The position numbers and the translations under genes were made by a program. This document shows positions 32,421-41,533 of a stretch of DNA of 60,458 bases, piece after piece. The stretch spans positions 1 to 60,458 of the forward strand of contig NZ_JALNTW010000024.1 of the NCBI RefSeq assembly GCF_023161665.1, given 5' to 3'. The notes beneath the pieces are model-generated. The model worked only from the letters and a program-made list of their open reading frames with translations. It searched no databases and was not told the origin of the DNA. The stretch is from Shewanella sp. 1CM18E. GTDB taxonomy: Bacteria > Pseudomonadota > Gammaproteobacteria > Enterobacterales > Shewanellaceae. Positions within the stretch are counted from its first letter, which is position 1, and each line of letters opens with the position of its first letter.

Positions 32421-33058
32421 AATCCGCCTCATAGGTGCATAAAGGTTTTTCTATGAGCGCTTTTAAGATATTTATCATCGATAATGCAATAGCGCACATA
32501 TAAGTATGTAATTACTTTGTTGGTAAATGCGCATTTGTTGCCCATAAATCTGACGGTTTTTATCTATATTGATTAATTGTTTATCAGCTGTTTTTGCTCA
32601 CTTTGATGGTTTTATGCAGAAACAGCTATGTTGACAGTTAGCTGATAACGCTACAGTTAAATAATATACAATTCTTATTAGCTTGAACTGTCTAACTCTC
32701 TCACTGTATTTCTCTATATTTACTGCACAAAACTTAGCTAAAAAAGACACTTTTATTGCAATTAGTTATTCAATAACTGTGAATAACTAGTGTAACTAGA
32801 CGTTAAATAACTTTTTTATGACTATTTATGCTTAAAGCCCCGCTATATACGCTTTGTTAATTCTAAAACTCAAATCTTTATGCACTGTTTACAGAGCTAG
32901 CTCACTTGAAGGTTGTTAAAAACTGGTATTTTGATCACATTTTAGCTAATAATGTCTTCTTGATTAGACAAACAACCGCCATGTTACCTACAGAAACATA
33001 AAAACATTACGCGGGAATACGGCTTGTAAAAAGCCGATTTTTAGAAGGATGAGAAGCA
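32421..33058. promoter_or_regulatory. Long AT-rich region upstream of astC
   Basis: 638 nt without a plausible gene. Near its left end a weak hairpin, CTCATAG/CTATGAG, surrounds a 16-nt loop. The notable element is a perfect 10-bp inverted repeat at 32763-32789 (separate entry). Shine-Dalgarno AAGGATGAG lies just before astC. The length suggests several regulator sites for the arginine catabolic genes, but I cannot assign them. Confidence 0.45.
32763..32789. promoter_or_regulatory. Inverted repeat, possible operator of the ast genes
   Basis: TAGTTATTCA (32763-32772) and TGAATAACTA (32780-32789) are exact inverted repeats with a 7-nt spacer. The half-sites resemble ArgR half-boxes (TGAAT/ATTCA) but their order is outward compared with the usual ARG box. 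ArgR control is plausible and unproven. Confidence 0.4.
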
Positions 33059-34276
33059 ATGAGCGTTAATATGAATCTTACACGTGCCCAATTTGACGAA
33101 GTAATGGTGCCTAACTATGCGCCTTCAGCGGTTATTCCAGTTCGTGGCGAAGGGAGCCGAGTTTGGGATCAAGAAGGTAAAGAGTACATCGACTTCGCTG
33201 GTGGTATTGCGGTTAACTGTTTAGGTCATTGTCATCCTGCCCTTGTTGGCGCACTAAAGGCCCAAGGCGAGAAGCTTTGGCACCTTGCTAACGTTATGAC
33301 TAACGAGCCAGCACTTGAGTTAGCGACTAAGCTAGTTGACGCAACGTTTGCTGACCGTGTGTATTTTGCTAACTCAGGTGCAGAAGCTAACGAAGCGGCA
33401 CTAAAGCTTGTTCGTCGTTATGCAATGGATAAGTTTGGTGCTGAAAAAGATCAAATTATCGCTTTTGACAAAGCCTTCCATGGTCGTACCTTTTTCACCG
33501 TAAGTGTTGGTGGCCAAGCAGCCTATTCAGATGGTTTTGGTCCTAAACCACAAAGCATCACTCATGTTCCTTTCAATGACATCGCTGCGTTAGAAGCGGT
33601 CATTTCAGATAAAACCTGCGCAATTATGATGGAACCACTGCAAGGTGAGGGGGGCATTATCGATGCTGATCCTGAGTTCCTAAAAGCGGTACGCGCACTA
33701 TGTGATAAGCACAACGCCCTATTGGTATTTGATGAAGTACAAACTGGTGTTGGTCGTCTAGGTGAGCTATACGCATATATGCGTGGCGATGTAGTGCCTG
33801 ATGTACTTACTACTGCAAAAGCACTAGGCGGTGGCTTCCCTATTGCAGCTATGCTAACCACCAAAGAGATTGCCGATCACCTTAAAATTGGTACTCATGG
33901 TTCTACTTACGGTGGTAACCCACTTGCTTGTGCTATCGGTAATGCAGTACTTGATGTTGTGAACACGCCAGAAGTATTAAACGGCGTGAAAGTACGTGAG
34001 CAGCTACTGCGTGACGGCTTAACTAAGATCAATGATAAATATGACGTGTTCTCTGAAGTTCGCGGTCAAGGTCTATTGATTGGTGCGGTCATGAATGAAA
34101 AATTCCAAGGCCGTGCTAAAGAGTTTTTAGTTGCGGGTATTAGCGAAGGCGTAATGAGCCTAGTTGCTGGCGCTAATGTTGTTCGCTTTACGCCATCTCT
34201 AGTTATTCCTGAAGCAGATATTGCCGAAGGTCTAGCACGCTTTGAGCGCGCCGTAGCGAAAGTAGTCGAAGCCTAA
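33059..34276 (+). CDS. astC: Succinylornithine/acetylornithine aminotransferase
   Basis: A PLP aminotransferase of the arginine succinyltransferase pathway that probably also serves arginine biosynthesis (ArgD). Motifs are FANSGAEANEAALKL, HGRTFFTVSVGG, D225 in VFDEVQTGVGR and the PLP lysine K254 in TTAKALGGGFP. Length is 405 aa. Shine-Dalgarno AAGGATGAG precedes the ATG. A terminator separates it from astA, so expression of the downstream genes may be partly independent. Confidence 0.95.
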   Translation: MSVNMNLTRAQFDEVMVPNYAPSAVIPVRGEGSRVWDQEGKEYIDFAGGIAVNCLGHCHPALVGALKAQGEKLWHLANVMTNEPALELATKLVDATFADRVYFANSGAEANEAALKLVRRYAMDKFGAEKDQIIAFDKAFHGRTFFTVSVGGQAAYSDGFGPKPQSITHVPFNDIAALEAVISDKTCAIMMEPLQGEGGIIDADPEFLKAVRALCDKHNALLVFDEVQTGVGRLGELYAYMRGDVVPDVLTTAKALGGGFPIAAMLTTKEIADHLKIGTHGSTYGGNPLACAIGNAVLDVVNTPEVLNGVKVREQLLRDGLTKINDKYDVFSEVRGQGLLIGAVMNEKFQGRAKEFLVAGISEGVMSLVAGANVVRFTPSLVIPEADIAEGLARFERAVAKVVEA

Positions 34277-34285
34277 ATGGCAAAC

Positions 34286-34316
34286 GGAGTGTTACCGTCG
34301 GTAGCGCTCCTTTTTT
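34286..34316 (+). terminator. Terminator after astC
   Basis: The 11-bp stem GGAGTGTTACC/GGTAGCGCTCC (two G-T pairs) has a 3-nt loop and a T6 run. It lies inside the ast gene group. Confidence 0.8.
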
Positions 34317-34399
34317 GTCTTTAGGAAAGCTTGAACGTTTAGATTGTTGGCCTTTGGCCGGCAAACTTAAACAACAAGTGATAGCGAGGAGACTCCTAG

Positions 34400-35419
34400 A
34401 TGCTAGTTATACGTCCAATCCGCTCAACTGACTATGAAGCACTTTATCAAATCGCCCAAGAGTCAGGGCACGGATTTACATCTCTACCTGTAAATGAAGA
34501 TTTGCTGCGCAGTAAGATTGCTCGAGTAGAAGAATCATTTACTAAGCAAGTCGATACTCCATTCGATGAAGGCTACCTGATGGTGCTAGAAGATACCGAA
34601 ACCGGTGAGGTTGTCGGTACTTGTGGTATTGAAGCCGCGGTAGGCATGGTCGATGCTTTTTATCATTATCGATTAGGCACAGAGGTTTATCATTCAGAGC
34701 AGATTGATGTTCGCAATGAAGTTGAAACCTTAACCTTATGTCACGACTACACCGGCGCAGCAGAGCTTTGTACGCTGTTTTTACGCAGTAGTTACCGTAA
34801 AAATAATAATGGTCGCATGCTTTCAAGAAGCCGCTTCCTGTTTTTAGCTCAGCACGCTAAACGCTTTGGCGAAACTGTGATTGCTGAAATGCGCGGTGAA
34901 AGCGATGAAGAAGGTAACTCGCCATTTTATGGTTGGTTACAAGAGCACTTCTTAGGTATTGATTTTGTGCGTGCTGATTACCTGTCAGGCTTAAGCCAAA
35001 AAGCATTTATGGCTGAGATGATGCCTAAAAATGCAGTTTATGTGTGCTTGTTACCTAAAGAAGCGCAGAAGGTGATTGGTGAGGTGCACACAAATACTCG
35101 TCCAGCACTGAATCTACTGCAAGCCGAAGGCTTTAGATGTCGCGGTTATGTGGATATTTTTGATGCCGGCCCAACCGTTGAATGTCACTTAAACGATATC
35201 CGCTCGGTACGTGAAAGCCGCTTGTTAACTGTCACTATTGGCGACACTCCAAGCGATGCCACAAGCTATATCGTTTCCAATACTGAACTAGAAAATTACC
35301 GCGCAACAGCTGTGAATTTAGCTGTCACTGACGATAGCGATGACGTGATCTTAGATGCCCAAACCGCAGCAGCCTTAATGGTTAAAGACGGTGGTCAGAT
35401 CCGCGTATTGCCAATGTAG
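34400..35419 (+). CDS. astA: Arginine N-succinyltransferase
   Basis: Transfers succinyl from succinyl-CoA to arginine, the first AST step. It opens MLVIRPIRSTDYEALYQIAQESGHGFTSLP (in part), then shows FDEGYLMVLEDTETGEVVGT, LCTLFLRSSYRK and FLFLAQHAKRFG; these are clear AstA signatures. Length is 339 aa, typical. Shine-Dalgarno AGGAGA is well placed. It leads into astD after 9 nt. Confidence 0.96.
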   Translation: MLVIRPIRSTDYEALYQIAQESGHGFTSLPVNEDLLRSKIARVEESFTKQVDTPFDEGYLMVLEDTETGEVVGTCGIEAAVGMVDAFYHYRLGTEVYHSEQIDVRNEVETLTLCHDYTGAAELCTLFLRSSYRKNNNGRMLSRSRFLFLAQHAKRFGETVIAEMRGESDEEGNSPFYGWLQEHFLGIDFVRADYLSGLSQKAFMAEMMPKNAVYVCLLPKEAQKVIGEVHTNTRPALNLLQAEGFRCRGYVDIFDAGPTVECHLNDIRSVRESRLLTVTIGDTPSDATSYIVSNTELENYRATAVNLAVTDDSDDVILDAQTAAALMVKDGGQIRVLPM

Positions 35420-35428
35420 GAATAGAAA

Positions 35429-36889
35429 ATGACACAATTTATTGAAGGTAAATGGGTAGCAGGTTTAGGTCACGAAGTGACATCAATTAACCCTGCAAAC
35501 CAAGAAGTGATTTGGAGCAGCAAGACTGCAACACCAGAGCAGGTGTCTAACGCAGTAGATGCTGCGCGTAATGCACAATTTGATTGGTTTATGCTGGGCT
35601 TTGAAGCGCGTCTAGCCATAGTCGAAGCATACCGCGACCAGCTTGAAGCTAACAAAGCTGAAATGGCCGAAGTTATTGCTCAAGAAACCGGTAAACCACA
35701 GTGGGAAACCGCCACTGAAGCGGGCGCGATGATTGGTAAAATTGGTTTGTCAGTAGCCGCTTACAATAAGCGTACTGGCACGACTGAAAACGACACGCCA
35801 GCAGGGCGTGCAGTTCTGCGTCATAAACCTCATGGTGTTGTTGCTGTATTTGGCCCTTACAACTTCCCTGGTCACCTACCAAATGGTCACATTGTTCCTG
35901 CATTACTTGCGGGTAACACTGTTGTGTTTAAGCCATCAGAGCTTACACCGAAAGTGGCTGAGCTAATGCTTAAGCTTTGGGAGCAAGCAGGTTTGCCAGC
36001 AGGCGTAATTAACCTAGTTCAAGGTGAAGTTGAAACAGGTAAAGCACTTGCTGCTCACCCACAAATTGACGGCCTTTTCTTTACCGGTAGCTCACGCACT
36101 GGTCATATATTGCATCAGCAATATGCAGGCGACCCTGGTAAGATTTTGGCACTTGAGATGGGTGGTAACAACCCACTGATCATTAAAGATGTGGCGGATA
36201 CCAAAGCTGCGGTACACGATATTATTCAATCTGCTTATATTTCTGCTGGCCAGCGCTGTACTTGTGCTCGTCGTTTATATGTAGAAAAAGGCGCTGCTGG
36301 TGATGCACTACTCGAGCAACTGGTTGCCGCTGTTAAGCAAATTCAAGTTGGACCATGGAACGCACAACCGCAACCATTTATGGGCTCAATGATTTCAGAA
36401 GCAGCAGCAAAAGGTATGGTTGAAGCGCAGCGTAACTTAGTTAACCTAGGGGCTAACGTTTTAGTTGAGCTAACTCATCTAGAAGCTGGCACAGGTTTAG
36501 TATCGCCAGGCCTTGTTGATGTAACTGATGTGATTGAACTGCCAGATGAAGAATACTTTGGCCCGTTATTGCAGGTGGTGCGTTATAGCGATTTTGATCA
36601 AGCTATTAAACTAGCTAACGCCACTCGCTACGGTTTATCTGCAGGTATTTTAGCTGATAGCCGTGAAGATTATGACTACTTCTTAGCGCGTATTCGTGCG
36701 GGTATCGTTAACTGGAATAAGCAGATCACTGGTGCTTCAGGTGCCGCACCATTTGGTGGTGTAGGTGCATCAGGTAACCACAGAGCAAGCGCATTTTATG
36801 CCGCGGATTACTGTGCTTACCCAGTAGCATCGGTTGAGGCTGACGCAGTTAGCCTGCCAGCAACATTAAGTCCTGGCTTGAGTATTTAA
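35429..36889 (+). CDS. astD: N-succinylglutamate 5-semialdehyde dehydrogenase
   Basis: An NAD-dependent aldehyde dehydrogenase of the AST pathway. The catalytic Cys277 sits in ISAGQRCTCARR and the general base Glu243 in ALEMGGNNP; FFTGSSRTG and FGPYNFPGHLPNGHI belong to the cofactor region. Length is 486 aa. astB and astE are not in this window, so the pathway needs genes elsewhere. Confidence 0.96.
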   Translation: MTQFIEGKWVAGLGHEVTSINPANQEVIWSSKTATPEQVSNAVDAARNAQFDWFMLGFEARLAIVEAYRDQLEANKAEMAEVIAQETGKPQWETATEAGAMIGKIGLSVAAYNKRTGTTENDTPAGRAVLRHKPHGVVAVFGPYNFPGHLPNGHIVPALLAGNTVVFKPSELTPKVAELMLKLWEQAGLPAGVINLVQGEVETGKALAAHPQIDGLFFTGSSRTGHILHQQYAGDPGKILALEMGGNNPLIIKDVADTKAAVHDIIQSAYISAGQRCTCARRLYVEKGAAGDALLEQLVAAVKQIQVGPWNAQPQPFMGSMISEAAAKGMVEAQRNLVNLGANVLVELTHLEAGTGLVSPGLVDVTDVIELPDEEYFGPLLQVVRYSDFDQAIKLANATRYGLSAGILADSREDYDYFLARIRAGIVNWNKQITGASGAAPFGGVGASGNHRASAFYAADYCAYPVASVEADAVSLPATLSPGLSI

Positions 36890-36906
36890 GCTTAGGTAGT
36901 TAATTC

Positions 36907-36938
36907 AAAAGGGAAGCGCTCGGGGGCGCTTCCCTTTT
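36907..36938 (+). terminator. Terminator after astD
   Basis: The stem GGGAAGCGC/GCGCTTCCC is flanked by AAAA and TTTT, so it may act in both directions. Confidence 0.88.
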
Positions 36939-37048
36939 GTTTATTACGATAAAACAAGCAAGCAGTAATTTTAAAACGTGTACCGCCTCGTGCGCTCAGC
37001 CAACCAACAAAATATATAGGCAAGCACGCAGGCTTAAAGGAGTTAATC

Positions 37049-37846
37049 ATGCACACGAATGTAAACGCGCTATTTGAAGCACTTTGGCAAGACTATATTG
37101 AAATGACGCCATCGGCGGCAAAAGTTCATCAGCTATTGTCGAAAGGTGATGCCATTATCAATGATCATATTGCACTGCGTACCTTTAATATTGCTAAGGT
37201 TAATCTTGAAGTATTAGCCGCACATTTCGAGTCTATTGGCTACGTTGCATGTGGCGACTATAAGTTTGAAGCTAAAAAGCTCAATGCTAAGCACTTTGAG
37301 CACCCTGATAGCACGCAACCAAAAGTGTTTATCTCAGAGTTATTAGTTGAAGAGTTCAGTGATGAGCTGCAAGCAACGGTTAACGGCTTAATTGAGCAAA
37401 TTGATAGCGTAGCAACGACTGCAGATAACTTCCTATATTCAGGTCGTCACTGGGAGCTAGACAGTAACACTTATCAAGCGCTTTTAGCTGAAAGTGAATA
37501 CGCTGCTTGGGTTGCAGCATTTGGTTATCGTGCTAACCATTTTACAGTTTCGATTAACCATTTACCGGGTTATGAGACAATTTTCGAAGTTAACGATGCA
37601 CTAAAGGCGGCAGGCTTTGTATTGAACGCTTCAGGCGGTGAAGTGAAAGGCACGCCTGAAGTTTTGCTTGAGCAATCATCGACCATGGCTGACAAGATCT
37701 CAGTTAGCTTCTCAGACGCTGTGGTTGAGATCCCTAGCTGTTTTTATGAGTTTGCCTTGCGCTATGCTAAACCAGACGGTGAGCTTTACACGGGCTTTGT
37801 AGCGGCCTCTGCGGACAAGATTTTCGAAAGCACCAACGTTAACTAG
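37049..37846 (+). CDS. DUF1338-family protein, 2-oxoadipate dioxygenase/decarboxylase-like
   Basis: 265 aa. DUF1338 enzymes characterised elsewhere (HglS type) are Fe(II) enzymes that convert 2-oxoadipate to 2-hydroxyglutarate in lysine breakdown. The likely metal ligands are H40 in INDHIALRTF, H164 in YRANHFTVSINH and a Glu in EIPSCFYEFALRY (E234, or E227). The protein is shorter than the Pseudomonas enzyme, which I recall as well over 400 aa. Shine-Dalgarno AAAGGAG lies before the ATG. The position after the ast genes suggests a link to amino-acid catabolism; AstC-type aminotransferases can be broad, but this link is inference. Confidence 0.85.
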   Translation: MHTNVNALFEALWQDYIEMTPSAAKVHQLLSKGDAIINDHIALRTFNIAKVNLEVLAAHFESIGYVACGDYKFEAKKLNAKHFEHPDSTQPKVFISELLVEEFSDELQATVNGLIEQIDSVATTADNFLYSGRHWELDSNTYQALLAESEYAAWVAAFGYRANHFTVSINHLPGYETIFEVNDALKAAGFVLNASGGEVKGTPEVLLEQSSTMADKISVSFSDAVVEIPSCFYEFALRYAKPDGELYTGFVAASADKIFESTNVN

Positions 37847-37867
37847 TCACTGGTTAACCTTGAATAT

Positions 37868-37896
37868 AAAAAACCGGAAGTGATTCCGGTTTTTTT
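37868..37896 (+). terminator. Terminator after the DUF1338 gene
   Basis: The stem AAAACCGGAA/TTCCGGTTTT is followed by more T. It lies between convergent genes and may also serve the minus-strand kinase gene. Confidence 0.88.
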
Positions 37897-37921
37897 ATTG
37901 GTTGATCCAATCTTCAGTGAA

Positions 37922-39247
37922 TTAGAACAATAAGGTCACTTTCAACCCCGATAGACTTTGGCTATGTTCAAATTTGAGTTCAATCTTATATTGCTCGGCA
38001 ATATCTTTAACGATTGATAAGCCTAAGCCATGCCCCATAGTCGCCTCGTCAAGGCGCTTGCCTCTGTGAGTTAATAATTCGAGCTCTTCGGTTTCCACAC
38101 CCGGGCCATCATCCTCAATACTTAACTTTAGCTGCTGCTCATGTTGGCTAATACAAACGCGTATTTCAGACCTTGCCCACTTATAAGCGTTATCAAGTAA
38201 GTTACCTAGTAGCTCCATACCGTCTTCACGATGCATCGGCAGACGAGTGATGCCACTAGGAATATCAAAGCGGCAGTGAATTGATTTAGTGCGATGTACT
38301 TTATTGAGTGTTTGCGATAAGTCTTCGATATCTTTTGGCAACTGCATTTGCGCAGCAGGTAGCATATCACCCGTGATGCGCGCAGCAGCCAGTTTGCGCT
38401 CAATCATCTTATGTACTAAATCGAGCTGTTTTTGCAGTGCTTCTGCGGACTCAGGCTCTTTTAAGTAAAGCGCTTCAACCTGTTGCTGCATCACTGCAAG
38501 CGGGGTTTTAAGACCATGGCTTAAATTGCCCAAGTTATTACGGCTACGCTCAATTTGTTTGCTCGAGTAGGTGAGTAACTCATTGTAATTTTTAGCCAGC
38601 GGCTGCAATTCAAGTGGAATAGAGTTTAAATCGAATGATGAAATCTCGCCTTCACGTAGTTTCGCCAAGGTATCTTTCATTTGGTTTACGGGCTTAAACG
38701 ACTGCCGTAAGACTAAGAAAATCCCCATAATCATGGCAAGTAACATGGCTAGGTTGACCAGAAACTTAGTGCCGTAAACTTCAGTAAATACTTTACGACC
38801 AATACTTAAGTCTTGGGCAACGGTTAACGTGGCGCTAAGGCCAGAGGTCTCAGATTTTAGGCCAATCGATAATAATTGAATATCGTGATTCTGCGGGCCT
38901 TTAGTTTGCCAAGCGCGCGTCTCGCCTTTTTCTAAATCGACAACTTCAAGGCGTTGATCCCATAGTGAGCGTGATCTTAGCTCTTGTTCCGGTAGGTCGA
39001 GTTGATAGTAACGGCCTGAATAAACTGGGCGATAGAAGCTAGATAGCTGATTTTCATCAATTCTGAAAGTGCCATCATCTAAATGGGTGGCGAGTAGGAC
39101 TTGCTGTAAGTCTTCTTGAAGTCTGGCAATAATCGAGTCGTGAAACGCTTGGCGTAGCATTGACTCGAAAAAGATAATGCCGATAGCGGTAGAGATCACC
39201 ACTAAGCCTGTTAACCACAGGCTTAGCTTGGTGCGGATGGATATCAT
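37922..39247 (-). CDS. PhoQ-like sensor histidine kinase
   Basis: 441 aa. Two membrane helices (about 8-28 and 163-181) flank a periplasmic sensor of about 130 residues. A HAMP-like segment follows (FKPVNQMKDTLAKLREGEIS), then the HisKA motif with H244 in NLSHGLKTPLAVM and the ATPase boxes ELLGNLLDNAYKWAR, DDGPGV and GHGLGLSIVKDIAEQY. The start overlaps the regulator stop (ATGA). Its stimulus is unknown; PhoQ relatives sense divalent cations, low pH or antimicrobial peptides. Confidence 0.92.
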   Translation of the reverse strand: MISIRTKLSLWLTGLVVISTAIGIIFFESMLRQAFHDSIIARLQEDLQQVLLATHLDDGTFRIDENQLSSFYRPVYSGRYYQLDLPEQELRSRSLWDQRLEVVDLEKGETRAWQTKGPQNHDIQLLSIGLKSETSGLSATLTVAQDLSIGRKVFTEVYGTKFLVNLAMLLAMIMGIFLVLRQSFKPVNQMKDTLAKLREGEISSFDLNSIPLELQPLAKNYNELLTYSSKQIERSRNNLGNLSHGLKTPLAVMQQQVEALYLKEPESAEALQKQLDLVHKMIERKLAAARITGDMLPAAQMQLPKDIEDLSQTLNKVHRTKSIHCRFDIPSGITRLPMHREDGMELLGNLLDNAYKWARSEIRVCISQHEQQLKLSIEDDGPGVETEELELLTHRGKRLDEATMGHGLGLSIVKDIAEQYKIELKFEHSQSLSGLKVTLLF

Positions 39248-39918
39248 TGTGCTAAACCGTGAAAGATATATCCTTGTCCGCGGCGAGTTTCAATGGCTGT
39301 TTTGCCAAGTTTTTTACGCAGGTGAGTCACGTAAACTTCGACGACATTACTCTCTTTTTCATCATCAAACTGATACAGCTTATCGGTAAGCTGGGCTTTT
39401 GATAACAGCTTTTTAGGCGACATTAAGAAGATTTTGAGTAATCTAAATTCCATCGCAGTGAGTTCAAATGTTTGTTCGCCAACTGTCACTGATTGCTGGC
39501 TTTCATCGAGTGCAACACCGGCATAAGTTAACTGCTTATTAGGCGTGTTAGCTTTACCGTGGGCGCGCTGAATAAGCGCTTGAATGCGCACCAGTAGCTC
39601 TTGAGTGTGGAATGGCTTACCTAGGTAATCATCAGCACCTGAGTTAAAGCCTTCGACCTTTTCATGCCATTGGCTACGGGCGGTTAGCATGATGACTGGC
39701 GTATGGATACCTTGCTCACGCCACTTTTCTAGCAACTCTAAGCCGTTACCGTCAGGCAGGCCAATATCTAAGATAACGCAATCATAATTGGTTTCTTTAA
39801 TGAGGTAATCAGCTTCGCTGACCTTGTCAGTCGTATCAGTAACATAACCCGCTTGCTTAAGCTGTTTAACGAGTTCTTCGACTAATAAAGTGTTGTCTTC
39901 AACAAGAAGTAATTTCAT
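39244..39918 (-). CDS. PhoP-like OmpR-family response regulator
   Basis: 224 aa. The receiver domain has the acidic pair in LVEDNT, the phosphorylated D51 in VILDIGLPDGNG, a conserved Thr in MLTARS and the Lys in YLGKPF. The C-terminal winged helix (about 130-222) has NVVEVYVTHLRKKLG and TRRGQGYIF. It is encoded directly before and overlapping the PhoQ-like kinase. Confidence 0.95.
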   Translation of the reverse strand: MKLLLVEDNTLLVEELVKQLKQAGYVTDTTDKVSEADYLIKETNYDCVILDIGLPDGNGLELLEKWREQGIHTPVIMLTARSQWHEKVEGFNSGADDYLGKPFHTQELLVRIQALIQRAHGKANTPNKQLTYAGVALDESQQSVTVGEQTFELTAMEFRLLKIFLMSPKKLLSKAQLTDKLYQFDDEKESNVVEVYVTHLRKKLGKTAIETRRGQGYIFHGLAQ

Positions 39919-40028
39919 AGAATGCTCTCAATGTTGCCGTGTAAACTGACTGGCGATTTACATCATAAATTCATGTTAACTCAAAAATGGCTTTGCGGTG
40001 CAACTAGATTTGATTTTTAACGTTATTA

Positions 40029-40364
40029 TTACAGCGTTTCAGCATTACAGCTGGCCGGGAGTCGAGTAGGTTGGGCAAGTTGCCCTGTGCTGGCGTCAAG
40101 TAATAGCTCCACTAGCAGGCCACTGTTAGTGCGGATTTGGATCTCGTAGCGCCAGTCGCCTTGGTCTTGATATAAATGGGCATCAATTAGCTTGCCATGA
40201 CACATAGCTTGAATGCTTGTCAGGGTTACATCGAGAGATAGAATTTTACCGCTACTTACCAAGCTTTGCGCTTCGTAATGCTGAATTTCAATTTTTTGAT
40301 TAGCTAATGCTGTAGGCAGGTGTAGCATCGCAGTCAAAAGGCATAAGTAAAATGCTATTTTCAC
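40029..40364 (-). CDS. Exported PepSY-domain protein
   Basis: 111 aa. A signal peptide (1-21) is followed by a PepSY/YpeB-like fold: ILSLDVTLTSIQAMCHGKLIDAHLY, then WRYEIQIRTNSGLLVELLLDASTG. Two Cys remain in the mature protein (in AMCHGK and PASCNAE). PepSY proteins are often encoded beside PhoPQ-type systems and may adjust the sensor. It lies 110 nt upstream of the regulator gene on the same strand, so co-transcription is likely. Confidence 0.82.
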   Translation of the reverse strand: MKIAFYLCLLTAMLHLPTALANQKIEIQHYEAQSLVSSGKILSLDVTLTSIQAMCHGKLIDAHLYQDQGDWRYEIQIRTNSGLLVELLLDASTGQLAQPTRLPASCNAETL

Positions 40365-40377
40365 GCTGAACTCCTAA

Positions 40378-40409
40378 TAAAAAAAATGGCCTGAGATAAT
40401 CTCAGGCCA
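40378..40409 (-). terminator. Terminator of crp
   Basis: The stem TGGCCTGAGA/TCTCAGGCCA is read on the minus strand and followed by a T8 run. It separates crp from the PepSY-PhoPQ genes. Confidence 0.92.
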
Positions 40410-40447
40410 CTTTATAGAAGCTGTCTTAAACCGAGCTTAATACTGGC

Positions 40448-41083
40448 TTATCGGGTTCCGTAAACTACAATTGTTTTACCGTGAGCTTGAATAAGATTTT
40501 GTTCTTCAAGCATTTTTAAGATACGGCCAACTGTTTCACGAGAACAACCAACGATTTGGCCAATCTCTTGACGAGTGATCTTGATTTGCATGCCATCTGG
40601 ATGTGTCATCGCATCTGGTTGCTTAGCAAGGTGAAGCAATGTTTGTGCAATTCTTCCAGCAACGTCTAGGAAGGCTAGGTCGCCCACTTTTTGACTTGTG
40701 CTGTGCAGACGGTACGCCATCTGAGAAGAAAGCTTCATCAAGATTTCTGGGTTTACTTGGATTAGCTGCTTGAACTTCTTGTAAGAAATTTCTGCAATTT
40801 CACAAGCTTGTTTAGCACGAACCCACGCAGTACGTTCAGCTTGTTCTTCGAACAGGCCAAGCTCACCGATAAAGTCGCCTTGGTTAAGGTAAGAAAGAAT
40901 CATCTCTTTACCTTCTTCGTCTTTAATCAAGACTGCTACAGAGCCTTTAACGATGTAGTAAAGGGTATCTGAATCTTCACCAGCGTGGATCAAAGTACTT
41001 TTGGCTGGATATTTATGAATGTGACAGTGTGATAAAAACCATTCCAAAGTCGGATCTGGTTTTGGCTTTCCAATCAGAGCCAT
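40448..41083 (-). CDS. crp: cAMP receptor protein CRP
   Basis: A global regulator; in Shewanella CRP also controls anaerobic respiration. Its 211 aa are very close to E. coli CRP. The cyclic-nucleotide domain (about 10-120) has GDFIGELGLFEEQAERTAWVRA with the cAMP-binding Glu, Arg and Ser/Thr contacts. The C-terminal helix-turn-helix reads ITRQEIGQIVGCSRETVGRILKMLEE (in parts), and the end is VVYGTR. Shine-Dalgarno GAGGAA precedes the ATG on the minus strand. Confidence 0.97.
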   Translation of the reverse strand: MALIGKPKPDPTLEWFLSHCHIHKYPAKSTLIHAGEDSDTLYYIVKGSVAVLIKDEEGKEMILSYLNQGDFIGELGLFEEQAERTAWVRAKQACEIAEISYKKFKQLIQVNPEILMKLSSQMAYRLHSTSQKVGDLAFLDVAGRIAQTLLHLAKQPDAMTHPDGMQIKITRQEIGQIVGCSRETVGRILKMLEEQNLIQAHGKTIVVYGTR

Positions 41084-41533
41084 GCCTATGTTCCTCGGCT
41101 GATTTACATTAAAAGTAAGAATATGCTAATTAAGTATCTTACGTCAATTAAGCTATTAAAACCTTGATAAGAGTCTTACTTTAGTTCGACTCAAGTCTAA
41201 AGGTGAATAACCATTTATATAGTGTATTCTGATACATTAGTGATATAAGTCAACTGAATCCGCCACTAAGGGTCATTGTTGCACTCACAATTAGGCGTGT
41301 ATCACATCTTGTTTAAAGTGCTGTTAGTTTTGGTGATTACAGCAGCTTAATTATACGTGCATTAAATATGCAGAAATTTGAAGCTTGTCAATAATAATGA
41401 TTCTCATTAACGAAAGCGAGTGATTTACACTCGACATTTTGAGTGTTTTCTGGCTAACTTGGGTAAAACTAAAATAATACGTGAAGTAGCCGTACCCTAG
41501 ATTTGAGTTACTTTTGAGTACTTGGAGGCAGTT
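41084..41533. promoter_or_regulatory. Divergent region between crp and the Sel1-repeat gene
   Basis: 450 nt without a gene. It must hold the crp promoter on the minus strand and the promoter of the Sel1 gene on the plus strand. The strongest element is a Fur-box candidate at 41393-41411 (next entry). A palindrome-like ATTAAATATGC and several AT-rich -10-like strings are present, but I cannot choose among them. Confidence 0.5.
41393..41411 (+). promoter_or_regulatory. Fur-box candidate
   Basis: AATAATGATTCTCATTAAC matches the 19-bp Fur consensus (GATAATGATAATCATTATC) at 15 of 19 positions, with the core ATGAT/TCATT intact. It lies about 123 nt before the Sel1 gene start and about 310 nt before the crp start. 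Confidence 0.65.
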
